Positions 1 to 7,431 of a DNA stretch of 55,178 nucleotides are shown in pieces. This stretch comes from Botryobacter ruber. Its GTDB lineage: Bacteria > Bacteroidota > Bacteroidia > Cytophagales > Hymenobacteraceae. The notes below the pieces were generated by a model. That model saw only the letters and a list, made by a program, of their open reading frames with translations. It ran no database searches and was not told where the DNA came from. Both the position numbers and the translations under genes were made by a program. The DNA is taken from assembly GCF_003347595.2 (NCBI RefSeq), contig NZ_QCZK02000046.1, positions 1 through 55,178 on the forward strand, read 5' to 3'. Every line of letters begins with the position of its first letter. Positions within the stretch are counted from its first letter, which is position 1.

Positions 1-77
1 ATCTATTATCATGTAAGTGAGATTAAGATAAAGTCACTCACTGATTTACACCAAATTTTAAAAGAAGGTTGATGAAT

Positions 78-582
78 TTATTCTGACAGCTTTACTAATC
101 TAAAAAGGGTAGTCATATACTTACTATAAACTTCATCCTCTACCAAATGGAAAATAACATCTATTGAGAGGCCAAGCTGACTTTCAAATTTACTTTTATT
201 ATTTTGTAAGATGCTTGGTTTATTTTCATAAAAAGCTTTTGATGCGTCTTTTCTGAATTTCTCTTTACAACTTTCTATTATTGTTGGAGAAATATCTAAA
301 CCAATATATTTTGGATAGTTAGCAAGCGATAATTGGTTACCGTCCCCACATCCAAATTCAATTACTGATTTAACATCATTATCTTTTTATAAATGATTTT
401 AAAACATCAGCCTTAAATTCAGCAAGTCTATTGTAAGATCCGCTACCCGAGGTTCCTCCACTAGAATATCGTTTTTCCCAATAATCTGAAGACCATGGTT
501 TATTATAAAAGAAACTTAATATCTTCTTGCTCAAATAATGCATAAAAAGAGTCCTAGTAGTAAAAGTTTTGGCATTTTTCAT
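78..582 (-). pseudogene. Class I SAM-dependent methyltransferase, frameshifted
   Basis: The first 67 codons read from an ATG at 582 to a stop at 379-381. Removing one A from the A5 run (T5 at 384-388 on the plus strand) continues the frame into VIEFGCGDGNQ, a textbook SAM-binding motif I. IGLDIS (motif II) and SIDVIFHLVEDEVY follow, ending at a stop at 78-80. The conserved catalytic core therefore lies entirely after the frameshift. Methyltransferases of this kind often have a further C-terminal strand segment, and here the protein ends just after TLFRLVKLSE, so the tail may also be lost. The region is AT-rich compared with the rest of the window, which suggests acquired DNA. The substrate is unknown. 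The break is either a real pseudogene or a homopolymer sequencing error. Confidence 0.7.
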
Positions 583-736
583 AATATGATAGCTTATTCG
601 ATGTTATGGACGAAATTTGTATAGAGCGAAATAGAATACAATTTAAAAATTTAATTTATTAAAGCTAATATGTTCTACAATTTATTTTAAAAGTACAGCC
701 TCATTCAATACAGATAAAAGGTATCCGCCTGCCCAA

Positions 737-985
737 CTACTTGTTTGATTTATGCTTAAGGTTCTGCGGGTAGAGGTCTGAGATGATCTGATCTTGTAAT
801 TGGTGGTTATGATGTTCTCCAATGTATATTTGAGCCACTGATAGGATGGATGTATGACCTTCTGCTTTTTGCAGATGGCAAAGAAGGAGTAAAGTTCCAC
901 AGCATATAGCTCAGGGCTATACCGGCACGTTGGGCGTCGTTGCCCATGGCTTTCTTAAACTTCTGTCTGGGGCATAGGCTCAGAA
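737..985 (-). pseudogene. IS66-family transposase, decayed C-terminal remnant
   Basis: Three reading frames on the minus strand together give the C-terminal region of an IS66 transposase. They read KKAMGNDAQRAGIALSY, then AVELYSFFAICKK with QWLKYTLENI, then DQIISDLYPQNLKHKSNK and a stop at 737-739. The order and spacing match the IS66 C-terminal domain (a YSLxxTCK-like block, then EWLKxVLxxI, then LLPxN). At least two frameshifts separate the blocks and the N-terminal two thirds of the transposase is absent. No terminal inverted repeat was recognised. It sits between the broken methyltransferase and the membrane-protein gene, marking the left edge of the window as a former insertion hotspot. 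Confidence 0.65.
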
Positions 986-1064
986 GGCGAGATACAGATT
1001 TATGTCGTGCTGATACGTATGTTCCTCATACCCTTCAATATTAGTTTTGCAATAGGAGCATCCC

Positions 1065-2204
1065 TCAATTCCTTATTTTACCCGCTTTTGCACCAAAACC
1101 AGCTAAAACAAAAACAAAAGGCAGCACAGGTACTATAAACCGGTTATCCCAATCTACCGAAACAGCCATCACCATTAGCGTATGTAAGAGCATTAATGTT
1201 GCCATAAGAGTTATTCCGGGATGCCGTAATCTCAGGTTACCCAGCTTTGTGATAGCTAAATAATAAACAGGGATAAAGAAAGTTACAATTAACAGATTAT
1301 GCCTCAAAGAGTAATAGGGGCGTATTTGTCCCCAAAAAAATAAAAATCTCAACAACAAGAGTTTAAGGCATTGTAGGGGCTGGTGAAAGAATAGCTCCAT
1401 GAGTTGAAAGATCACCAGTCTCGAATGATCAAAGGCAGGAGGGAAGTTTAGCGTTACCGTAATTCCATTGTAGCCTTGTATCACCTGACCGTTTATAAAA
1501 TACTGGAGGGGAGAAAATACCTCAAGCAATAAAATTAAAACCACTAAAAGAAGCAACAGCGGAATGAAAAGAAGAAGCCTTTTTCCTGCCAGGAAAAAGG
1601 CTTCTTTATAGCGGACAATCAGGATAGCAGTTATTATCCCTGCAGTTAAAAAAAGCCCGTTTGGTCGCAGGAACATAATCAATAACAATAGGAAAAGTAA
1701 TTTAAGTCGTTCATTGTCAGTAACCTTTTGTTGGCTCCTGACGAAGAGGTACAGGATGAAAACCGATAAACTTATATATAGAGATTCGGTATGAATGTAC
1801 AGATTCCATGACTGCAGATCAGGCCACACAATGAATAGAAATGTAGCCAGGAGCGCTGAAAGTCTGCTGAAGGTTTGGAGAAAAGTTGTTTTGTATAAAT
1901 AGATGGCTGCTACTCCTGAAAGGACGGTTTGCAACAGGACAACACAAATAAGAGGCAGCTTTAATACATGCAATAGAAAAAAGAGCAGCAAAGCATAGGT
2001 GCTGTAAAAAATACTGCTGCTCTGATACCAGAAAGTAGAGCCTTCTGCCAGGGAGTTCGCATACGCCAGATACCGGTGGCTGTCATACACTACTTTTACA
2101 CCAAACCATTGGTAAAGAAACACGTGAACCAATAACCAGATTGGTACGAGTAACAGTGCTGGTCTTTTAGTTAGGACAGTGACGAGGTTATGAATTAGCA
2201 TCAT
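1065..2204 (-). CDS. Polytopic membrane protein, GT-C glycosyltransferase-like
   Basis: About 379 residues with 9 to 11 predicted hydrophobic segments. An early extracytoplasmic loop holds VVYDSHRYLAYANSLAEG, reminiscent of the acidic first loop of GT-C mannosyl/dolichyl-type transferases (GT39/GT83, ArnT-like). Such enzymes transfer sugars from polyprenyl phosphates at the outer face of the inner membrane. I place the start at ATG 2204 (2201 is an alternative). The open frame continues to 2279, but that extension runs through the tRNA terminator hairpin. No neighbouring cell-envelope operon supports a substrate. The family call rests on topology and one loop motif, so function is tentative. 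Confidence 0.55.
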   Translation of the reverse strand: MMLIHNLVTVLTKRPALLLVPIWLLVHVFLYQWFGVKVVYDSHRYLAYANSLAEGSTFWYQSSSIFYSTYALLLFFLLHVLKLPLICVVLLQTVLSGVAAIYLYKTTFLQTFSRLSALLATFLFIVWPDLQSWNLYIHTESLYISLSVFILYLFVRSQQKVTDNERLKLLFLLLLIMFLRPNGLFLTAGIITAILIVRYKEAFFLAGKRLLLFIPLLLLLVVLILLLEVFSPLQYFINGQVIQGYNGITVTLNFPPAFDHSRLVIFQLMELFFHQPLQCLKLLLLRFLFFWGQIRPYYSLRHNLLIVTFFIPVYYLAITKLGNLRLRHPGITLMATLMLLHTLMVMAVSVDWDNRFIVPVLPFVFVLAGFGAKAGKIRN

Positions 2205-2241
2205 GAAATACCAGAGCTCCTCCCTTAAGTCATTAGAAAAA

Positions 2242-2275
2242 AAAGAGCCTGTAACCCAAAAGCTACAGGCTCTTT
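2242..2275 (-). terminator. Rho-independent terminator of the tRNA-Asp pair
   Basis: AAAGAGCCTGTA at 2242-2253 pairs with TACAGGCTCTTT at 2264-2275. On the minus strand the hairpin is followed by a T-run, so it terminates transcription from the two tRNA genes. It also lies directly in front of the membrane-protein start. Confidence 0.8.
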
Positions 2276-2287
2276 CCATAAGAAGAG

Positions 2288-2361
2288 CGGTCTGGACGGG
2301 ACTCGAACCCGCGACCTCCGCCGTGACAGGGCGGCATTCTAACCAACTGAACTACCAGACC
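2288..2361 (-). tRNA. tRNA-Asp(GTC), copy 1
   Basis: Read on the minus strand this is a 74-nt cloverleaf. Acceptor stem GGTCTGG pairs with CCAGACC, the D-loop holds AGTTGGTTAGAA, the anticodon loop is CTGTCAC with anticodon GTC, and the T-arm is GCGGGTTCGAGTCCCGT. The discriminator base is G, as expected for tRNA-Asp. CCA is not encoded. The terminator follows about a dozen bases downstream. Confidence 0.95.
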
Positions 2362-2413
2362 AAAATTTTAATCAGAACCGTTTGTTCTGTACTACTTACC
2401 GCAGTGTTACCTG

Positions 2414-2487
2414 CGGTCTGGACGGGACTCGAACCCGCGACCTCCGCCGTGACAGGGCGGCATTCTAACCAACTGAACTACCAGACC
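2414..2487 (-). tRNA. tRNA-Asp(GTC), copy 2
   Basis: This copy appears identical over its 74 nt to the tRNA-Asp 52 nt further on. It has the same GTC anticodon, acceptor stem and G discriminator, and no encoded CCA. The two genes form a tandem co-directional pair that probably shares one transcript ending at the hairpin at 2242-2275. Confidence 0.95.
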
Positions 2488-2679
2488 GTTTGCCTTTCGT
2501 TGTGTCTTAATCGTTAAGGTGATGCAAATGTAGAAGGTTAATTTTAATTCTGCAAGTGCTCTACATCTTTTTAAACCTATATTTCTTTAAAATTTTTGTA
2601 ACCGGTTCAAAACCACTGCATTTATTTTTTAAGCCCTTATTAATTTAAGCTCCATATTACCATCAATGCCGGAAACTGT

Positions 2680-2687
2680 TAAATTTG
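2680..2687 (+). promoter_or_regulatory. Possible -7 box upstream of accA
   Basis: TAAATTTG fits the Bacteroidota -7 consensus TAnnTTTG and lies 25 nt before the accA ATG. No convincing TTTG -33 box is found at the expected distance, so this is a weak call. Confidence 0.3.
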
Positions 2688-2711
2688 TACCTGTAAACAG
2701 CTGGAAAAAAT

Positions 2712-3662
2712 ATGCTTTTAGACTTCGAACAACCTATAGCCGCCCTGGAAGGCAAACTGCAGGAAATGAAAAGACTGGCCGACGATAGCCAGGTTGATGT
2801 TTCGGAAGCAGTAAAAGCGCTGGAAGAAAAAATAAAGACGCTGAAAAAGGAAACCTATGCTAACCTGACGCGCTGGCAGCGTGTGCAGCTCTCCAGGCAC
2901 CCACTCAGACCGTACACGCTCGATTATATACAAGGCCTGACGGACAAATTTATCGAGCTCCACGGCGACCGTACCGTGAGCGATGATAAAGCGATGGTAG
3001 GCGGCTTCGGTGAAGTGGATGGCAGAAGCATCATGTTCATCGGTCAGCAGAAAGGTCGCAACACCAAGCAGCGCCAGATGCGTAACTTTGGTATGGCGAA
3101 CCCGGAAGGCTACCGCAAGGCGCTTCGCCTGATGAAAATGGCGGAGAAGTTCGGTAAACCAATCGTAACGTTCATTGATACACCGGGTGCTTTCCCGGGA
3201 CTGGAAGCCGAGGAGCGAGGTCAGGGAGAGGCGATTGCCCGTAACCTGAAGGAAATGTTTATGCTGAAGGTGCCCGTGATCTGTATCATCATAGGAGAGG
3301 GGGCTTCCGGCGGTGCATTGGGTATTGCCATCGGCGACCGTGTGATGATGCTCGAAAATACCTGGTATTCCGTAATTTCCCCCGAATCCTGCTCTTCCAT
3401 CCTTTGGCGCAGCTGGAACTACAAAGAACAGGCAGCCGAAGCCCTCAAACTTACGGCAACCGACATGCTGCAGCACAAGCTGATCGACGGTATCATCAAA
3501 GAACCGCTGGGCGGCGCGCATACCGAACCCGAAAAAATGATGCGTAGCCTGAAAAAGAAAATCCTCGACTTGCTGGATGAATTGGAAGGTATAGAGGCGG
3601 AAGAGCGAATTGTACAACGTATCGAAAAGTTCTCTTCGATGGGGGTTGTGCAGGAAGCGTAA
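2712..3662 (+). CDS. accA: Acetyl-CoA carboxylase carboxyltransferase subunit alpha
   Basis: 316 residues, the usual length for AccA. With AccD it forms the carboxyltransferase that moves CO2 from carboxybiotin to acetyl-CoA, the first step of fatty-acid synthesis in the cytosol. Visible features are the N-terminal helical region (about 1-60), the R-x-x-x-RPYTLDYI segment, FIDTPGAFPG (154-163) and the crotonase-like oxyanion region GEGASGGALG (195-204). The ATG at 2712 follows an A-rich stretch without a Shine-Dalgarno sequence, which is normal for Bacteroidota. No accD, accB or accC lies nearby. A repeat-rich spacer follows. Confidence 0.97.
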   Translation: MLLDFEQPIAALEGKLQEMKRLADDSQVDVSEAVKALEEKIKTLKKETYANLTRWQRVQLSRHPLRPYTLDYIQGLTDKFIELHGDRTVSDDKAMVGGFGEVDGRSIMFIGQQKGRNTKQRQMRNFGMANPEGYRKALRLMKMAEKFGKPIVTFIDTPGAFPGLEAEERGQGEAIARNLKEMFMLKVPVICIIIGEGASGGALGIAIGDRVMMLENTWYSVISPESCSSILWRSWNYKEQAAEALKLTATDMLQHKLIDGIIKEPLGGAHTEPEKMMRSLKKKILDLLDELEGIEAEERIVQRIEKFSSMGVVQEA

Positions 3663-3733
3663 CAAGTTTGGGAGTTAGAGAGTTTAGGAGTTAGAAAAGT
3701 AAAGAGGTAGAAAGGTGGAAAGGTAGAGAGGTC
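3663..3733 (+). repeat. Purine-rich degenerate tandem repeat flanking the dispersed element
   Basis: Short units of the type GGGAGTTAGAGAGTTT and GAGGTAGAAAG repeat imperfectly. The reverse complement of this tract appears next to the second copy of the dispersed element at 34680-34768. Confidence 0.6.
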
Positions 3734-3833
3734 GATTTTGTAGGGGTTGAAGATTTTCAACCCTGTAACAGGGAGGTAGAAAGGTTGGGGATATGGCTGT
3801 AGAGACGCGGTGCCCGCGTCTCCTGCACGAACC
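3734..3833 (+). repeat. Dispersed ~100-bp intergenic repeat, copy A
   Basis: The segment from GATTTTGTAGGGGTTGAAG to CTCCTGCACGAACC has a near-identical inverted copy at 34580-34679. It contains two small palindromes: GGGTTGAAgattTTCAACCC and GAGACGCGGTGCCCGCGTCTC. No coding content is seen. The rest of the accA spacer, to 3999, holds degenerate units like AATCTAATCCTGTTAATCC and TCTGATTCAGACAA, also found around 34430-34560. Confidence 0.8.
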
Positions 3834-3999
3834 TCGATCCTGCACTAGCCACAGACAAATCTAATCCTGTTAATCCGTTAATCTGCTTAATCCCGGTTCA
3901 GACAAAAAAATCATAAATTCTGTAAATCCTGATTCAGACAAATCTAATCCTGTTCATCCGTTAATCAAAAGAATCAGTGGTTCAAACTTTTTAACTTAT

Positions 4000-4842
4000 A
4001 TGCAGCGCCACATCATCAATACCGGCTTCTTTAAACTGGATGGCGGCGCCATGTTTGGTGTGGTGCCCAAGACGCTGTGGCAGCGCACCAATCCTGCCGA
4101 CGAAAATAACCTCTGCACCTGGGCCATGCGCTGCCTGTTGCTTGAAGACGGCGACCGCCTTATCCTGATCGATAATGGCCTGGGTGATAAGCAGGATGCC
4201 AAATTCTTCAGCCATTATTACCTGCACGGCGACGACACGCTGCTGAAGTCGCTCCACAAGGCCGGCTTTGCACCCGGGGATGTGACGGATGTTTTCCTGA
4301 CGCACCTGCACTTCGACCATTGTGGCGGTGGTGTGAAGTATAGGAGTGGAGGAAGCGGCTATGAATTAACTTTCCCGAACGCTATCTACTGGTCCAATGC
4401 CGACCACTGGAAATGGGCTACCGAACCCAATGCCCGCGAAAAGGCATCCTTCCTGAAAGAGAACATCCTGCCCATGCAGGAAAGCGGGCACCTGCAATTC
4501 ATTGATGTTGCGGCTCCTTCTCCGTTTCCACAGTTCGACATCCTGTTTGCTGACGGGCACACCGATAAAATGATGCTGCCGGTTATCCCTTACAAAGGCA
4601 AAAAACTGGTCTTTATGGCCGATCTGTTGCCGTCGGTGGGGCATATTCCGCTGGCGTACGTGATGGGCTATGATACCCGGCCCCTGCTTACCTTAGATGA
4701 AAAAGCAGCTTTCCTGCAAAAGGCGGCTGACGAGCAATATATTCTTTTCCTGGAGCACGATCCGGTAAATGAATGCTGTTCCGTGCAACATACCGAAAAA
4801 GGAATTCGTTTAGACAAAACATTTTCACTAAGCGAAGTATAA
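4000..4842 (+). CDS. MBL-fold metallo-hydrolase
   Basis: 280 residues. The metallo-beta-lactamase signature HLHFDH (residues 102-107, H102/H104/D106/H107) coordinates the di-zinc site. Further ligand candidates are H553-like positions in the ADGHTDKM segment and the C-terminal FLEHDP histidine. The length and the pattern (N-terminal substrate-specific extension, then HxHxDH) fit the quorum-quenching/AttM-like and glyoxalase-II-like cytosolic hydrolases, but the substrate cannot be read from sequence. The stop lies 4 nt before the patatin gene, so the two are probably cotranscribed. Confidence 0.85.
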   Translation: MQRHIINTGFFKLDGGAMFGVVPKTLWQRTNPADENNLCTWAMRCLLLEDGDRLILIDNGLGDKQDAKFFSHYYLHGDDTLLKSLHKAGFAPGDVTDVFLTHLHFDHCGGGVKYRSGGSGYELTFPNAIYWSNADHWKWATEPNAREKASFLKENILPMQESGHLQFIDVAAPSPFPQFDILFADGHTDKMMLPVIPYKGKKLVFMADLLPSVGHIPLAYVMGYDTRPLLTLDEKAAFLQKAADEQYILFLEHDPVNECCSVQHTEKGIRLDKTFSLSEV

Positions 4843-4846
4843 TCCT

Positions 4847-5635
4847 ATGAAGATTGGTCTGGCGCTTTCGGGTGGAGCAGCCAGGGGAGTTGCTCACTTA
4901 GGAGTATTAAAAGCCCTCCGGGAACTCAATATTGAAGTTGGCATCATGTCCGGGGTAAGCTCCGGGGCTATTGCCGCTGTTTTTTTTGCAGCCGGTTATG
5001 CCCCCGACGATATCCTCCGCCTGATAAAGCAGCTAACTATTTTTAAAGTGGCCCGCCCTTCGTTTGGGCGGCTGGGGCTGATGCACCTCGATGAAATTGA
5101 GAAGCTCTACCAGATGCACCTGGGGGCCAATGCCTGCTTCGAAGATTTAAATATTCCCGTTATCATCAGCGCTACCGAAATGAAAGAAGGCGTTACGGCC
5201 TACTTCTCTACCGGGAATTTAATTCAGCCGCTTCTGGCTACAACTGCTGTGCCTATCCTTTACAGGCCTATCCATTACAAAAACATGCTGCTCTGCGATG
5301 GCGGACTGCTGAATAACCTGCCCATCGATCCGCTCTACAACAATTGCGATTTAAAAATAGGAGTGCATGTCAACCCGATCAACCACCAGGCAGAACTGGT
5401 TTCTATCCGGAATATGGTGGAGCGGGCCGTACAGCTTGGGGTGAACAACAATGTAAAACTGCGGCTGCATTTGTGCGATATGCTCCTGGAGCCGCAGGAA
5501 CTAAAACACTACCGGCTGGTCGATTTCAGAAAAGCGGATGAAATATTTGAAATTGGATATAAATATACGCTTCACATGGAAAAACACCTCAGGGCTTTAA
5601 TAGGGGTATTTGAGTCTAAAATGAAAAAAGATTAA
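4847..5635 (+). CDS. Patatin-like phospholipase family protein
   Basis: 262 residues, with no signal peptide. It has the glycine-rich oxyanion loop SGGAARG (8-14), the nucleophile elbow GVSSG (36-40, Ser38) and the catalytic Asp in DGG (151-153), which together make the Ser-Asp dyad of bacterial patatin/RssA-type lipid acyl hydrolases. It starts 4 nt after the MBL-fold gene, suggesting an operon that handles lipid or ester substrates. It lacks the transmembrane barrel of PlpD-type proteins, so a cytosolic or membrane-peripheral esterase is likely. Confidence 0.9.
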   Translation: MKIGLALSGGAARGVAHLGVLKALRELNIEVGIMSGVSSGAIAAVFFAAGYAPDDILRLIKQLTIFKVARPSFGRLGLMHLDEIEKLYQMHLGANACFEDLNIPVIISATEMKEGVTAYFSTGNLIQPLLATTAVPILYRPIHYKNMLLCDGGLLNNLPIDPLYNNCDLKIGVHVNPINHQAELVSIRNMVERAVQLGVNNNVKLRLHLCDMLLEPQELKHYRLVDFRKADEIFEIGYKYTLHMEKHLRALIGVFESKMKKD

Positions 5636-5738
5636 GATTAATCCAAAAAATAAGTGCTCAAACGTTAAAAAATATTTGAAAAGTATTATTTAAAAGTATA
5701 GGTCTTTCGTATATCTACAGTATAAAACCTGAAATGAT

Positions 5739-6410
5739 ATGAAAAGATATACTTTAATTTTACTTATACTTGTTTTCCCCTTTCTAGGCAGAGCACAGGA
5801 AAATAGGAGTCATTTGGTTCCTGCCAAGGTGAAGCAAAACTCCATAATGCTGGGAGGCAATGCGAGTGCCAGCTATTCGCGGTTTAGCAACAGCATCGAT
5901 ATCCGGAGCATAACGGGCTATGAAACCGGTAACAGGCTGCAGGCCATGTCGCGTTTCAGGGCAGGGTATTTTTTTCTGAATGATTTTGTAGTTGGGCTGA
6001 ATTTTAATGCCAACTACACCAGAGCCTCCACCAATGTTACTACCACCACCGATACCCCGGAAGGACCCATGGAAGAAACAACTACCGAAGTAAGCAGGGC
6101 AACTTATTTACTGGCCGGCCCCTATGCACGTTATTACCTGGACAACGGTTTGTTTGGTGAAGTAACCGGTGCAGCAGGTTTGCGCAATTTTCAACCGGGC
6201 AGGGAGTATAACTTATATGAAGCAACCATAGGGGTAGGTTATGCTTATTTCCTGAACGAAAAGGTAGCCATTGAGCCCATGGTGGCCTTCCAGTACTTCC
6301 TCGAAACAAATACGGTACGCGATAATTATTCGTATGGACCTATGTTTGGCGTAGGTGTGCAGGTGTATTTGTGGCAGGAGCAGTCAAGGGTTATCAGATA
6401 CGGTTTGTAA
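5739..6410 (+). CDS. Outer-membrane beta-barrel protein
   Basis: 223 residues. A signal peptide (MKRYTLILLILVFPFLGRAQ) ends at about residue 20. The rest alternates short amphipathic strands rich in aromatic residues (YFFLNDFVVGLNFNANYT, ATIGVGYAYFLNEKVAIEPM), as in the OmpA-like/PorT-like eight-strand barrels common in Bacteroidota. The final residues are RVIRYGL. The gene is monocistronic, with an AT-rich leader of about 100 nt. The role is unknown, possibly structural or adhesion-related. Confidence 0.75.
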   Translation: MKRYTLILLILVFPFLGRAQENRSHLVPAKVKQNSIMLGGNASASYSRFSNSIDIRSITGYETGNRLQAMSRFRAGYFFLNDFVVGLNFNANYTRASTNVTTTTDTPEGPMEETTTEVSRATYLLAGPYARYYLDNGLFGEVTGAAGLRNFQPGREYNLYEATIGVGYAYFLNEKVAIEPMVAFQYFLETNTVRDNYSYGPMFGVGVQVYLWQEQSRVIRYGL

Positions 6411-6503
6411 ATCTGGATAAATCTTTGTAGCTATACATTCTGATTTTACCATACATTAAGCCATTCTAATTAATTTTAGGGTGGCTTATATTTTTGTCCG
6501 TAT

Positions 6504-7055
6504 ATGTTTGCAAAACTACTCTCGAAAGTAATCTTTAAAGTTGCCGGCTGGAAACTGGTCGGAAACCTGACGCCTGAGTTACGACGCTGTGTTATGATTG
6601 CGGCGCCACACACCAGCAACTGGGATTTTATTTACGCCCGGGCAGCCTTCTACCTGATGGATGCGCCCATCCGCTTCACGATCAAAAAAGAGTTTATGGG
6701 TTTCCCGTTTGGCGGGCTGCTGAAATCGATGGGCGCTTTGCCTGTCGACAGGTCAAAGAATACCCGCATGGTGGATGCCATGATCCGGATTTTCAAAGAA
6801 ACGCCGGGCGACATGTGTGTCATGGTGACGCCGGAGGGAACGCGCAAGTACCAGCCACGCTGGCGCATGGGCTTCTACCATGTGGCTTTAGGAGCAGGCG
6901 TACCCATCGTGCTGGGCTACCTCGATTACGAGCGTAAAGAGGCTGGAATAGGTCCGGCTATTTACCCTTCGGGAAATGTGGAAGAGGACATGGAGAAGAT
7001 CCTGGCCTTCTACAGAACCAAGAAAGGAAAGTACCCGGAGAAAGGAGTGCGGTAA
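6504..7055 (+). CDS. 1-acyl-sn-glycerol-3-phosphate acyltransferase-like protein
   Basis: 183 residues, shorter than classical PlsC (about 240). It has acyltransferase block I HTSNWD (36-41, the HX4D catalytic pair) and block III PEGTRK (110-115). Such proteins transfer an acyl chain to lysophosphatidate or a related lipid at the inner membrane. No obvious N-terminal transmembrane helix is seen beyond a short amphipathic segment. The stop overlaps the beginning of a dispersed GC-rich repeat. Confidence 0.88.
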   Translation: MFAKLLSKVIFKVAGWKLVGNLTPELRRCVMIAAPHTSNWDFIYARAAFYLMDAPIRFTIKKEFMGFPFGGLLKSMGALPVDRSKNTRMVDAMIRIFKETPGDMCVMVTPEGTRKYQPRWRMGFYHVALGAGVPIVLGYLDYERKEAGIGPAIYPSGNVEEDMEKILAFYRTKKGKYPEKGVR

Positions 7056-7099
7056 GAGCAACTGAGGCTGTGGTGGCTGGTGCAGAAAACTTTTTTAAC
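7056..7099 (+). repeat. GC-rich 3'-end repeat (family R1), copy 1
   Basis: GAGCAACTGAGGCTGTGGTG followed by GCTGGTGCAGAAAAC and a T6 run. It directly follows the acyltransferase stop. The consensus is shared by about a dozen intergenic sites in this window. Confidence 0.8.
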
Positions 7100-7137
7100 C
7101 GAAAACAACTGGCGCTGCTGTTTTTTCTGCTACACTC

Positions 7138-7166
7138 GCTGATTCGGATTGCAAATCCGAATCAGC
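7138..7166 (+). repeat. Perfect 13-bp hairpin
   Basis: GCTGATTCGGATT and AATCCGAATCAGC are separated by 3 nt. It sits inside the non-coding spacer between the acyltransferase and smc genes. Confidence 0.7.
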
Positions 7167-7173
7167 AGGTTTG

Positions 7174-7315
7174 TGCTGGTGCGAGCTTGTAGCTCGTACT
7201 TTAGTTTTGTAGGCTTAATTGCTACATGCAGCATGCAAAAGCTTTATGTAACTAAACAATTTGCTTTACTTCGTTCTCGTGGACAATAAGAACGAGCTAC
7301 AAGCTCGCACCAGCA
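7174..7315 (+). repeat. 24-bp inverted-repeat pair enclosing AT-rich DNA
   Basis: The left arm 7174-7197 begins TGCTGGTGCGAGCTTG. The right arm 7292-7315 is its exact reverse complement. About 94 nt of AT-rich non-coding sequence lies between. It has the shape of a small non-autonomous element or a REP-type palindrome pair. Confidence 0.7.
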
Positions 7316-7325
7316 AAACTATAGT

Positions 7326-7369
7326 GAGCAGCAGAGGCTGTGGTGGCTGGTGCAGAGAACTTTTTTAAC
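7326..7369 (+). repeat. GC-rich 3'-end repeat (family R1), copy 2
   Basis: Nearly identical to the copy at 7056-7099. Together with the following hairpin it repeats the 7056-7130 stretch, so the terminator region appears duplicated around the inverted-repeat element. Confidence 0.8.
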
Positions 7370-7371
7370 TG

Positions 7372-7418
7372 AAAACAGCAGCGCCAGTATCGTTTCCGGT
7401 ACTGGCGCTGCTGTTTTT
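7372..7418 (-). terminator. Strong hairpin terminator, smc 3' end
   Basis: AAAACAGCAGCGCCAGTA pairs perfectly with TACTGGCGCTGCTGTTTT across a 10-nt loop. A-runs and T-runs on both sides make it bidirectional. It serves smc on the minus strand and possibly the acyltransferase on the plus strand. Confidence 0.85.
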
Positions 7419-7431
7419 TAGCTTGTAGCGG

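Noticed and set aside
931..960. CACGTTGGGCGTCG looks like an attC R' box
   Set aside because: The same bases encode the conserved GNDAQRAG of the IS66 remnant on the other strand, and no partner R'' box or hairpin is seen.
2203..2517. Open frame of about 104 codons over the two tRNA genes
   Set aside because: It is the antisense reading of tRNA-Asp (WTGLEPATSAVTGRHSNQ), a well-known spurious translation.
2718..3665. Long open frame on the minus strand opposite accA
   Set aside because: It mirrors accA codon structure almost end to end and has no recognisable family.
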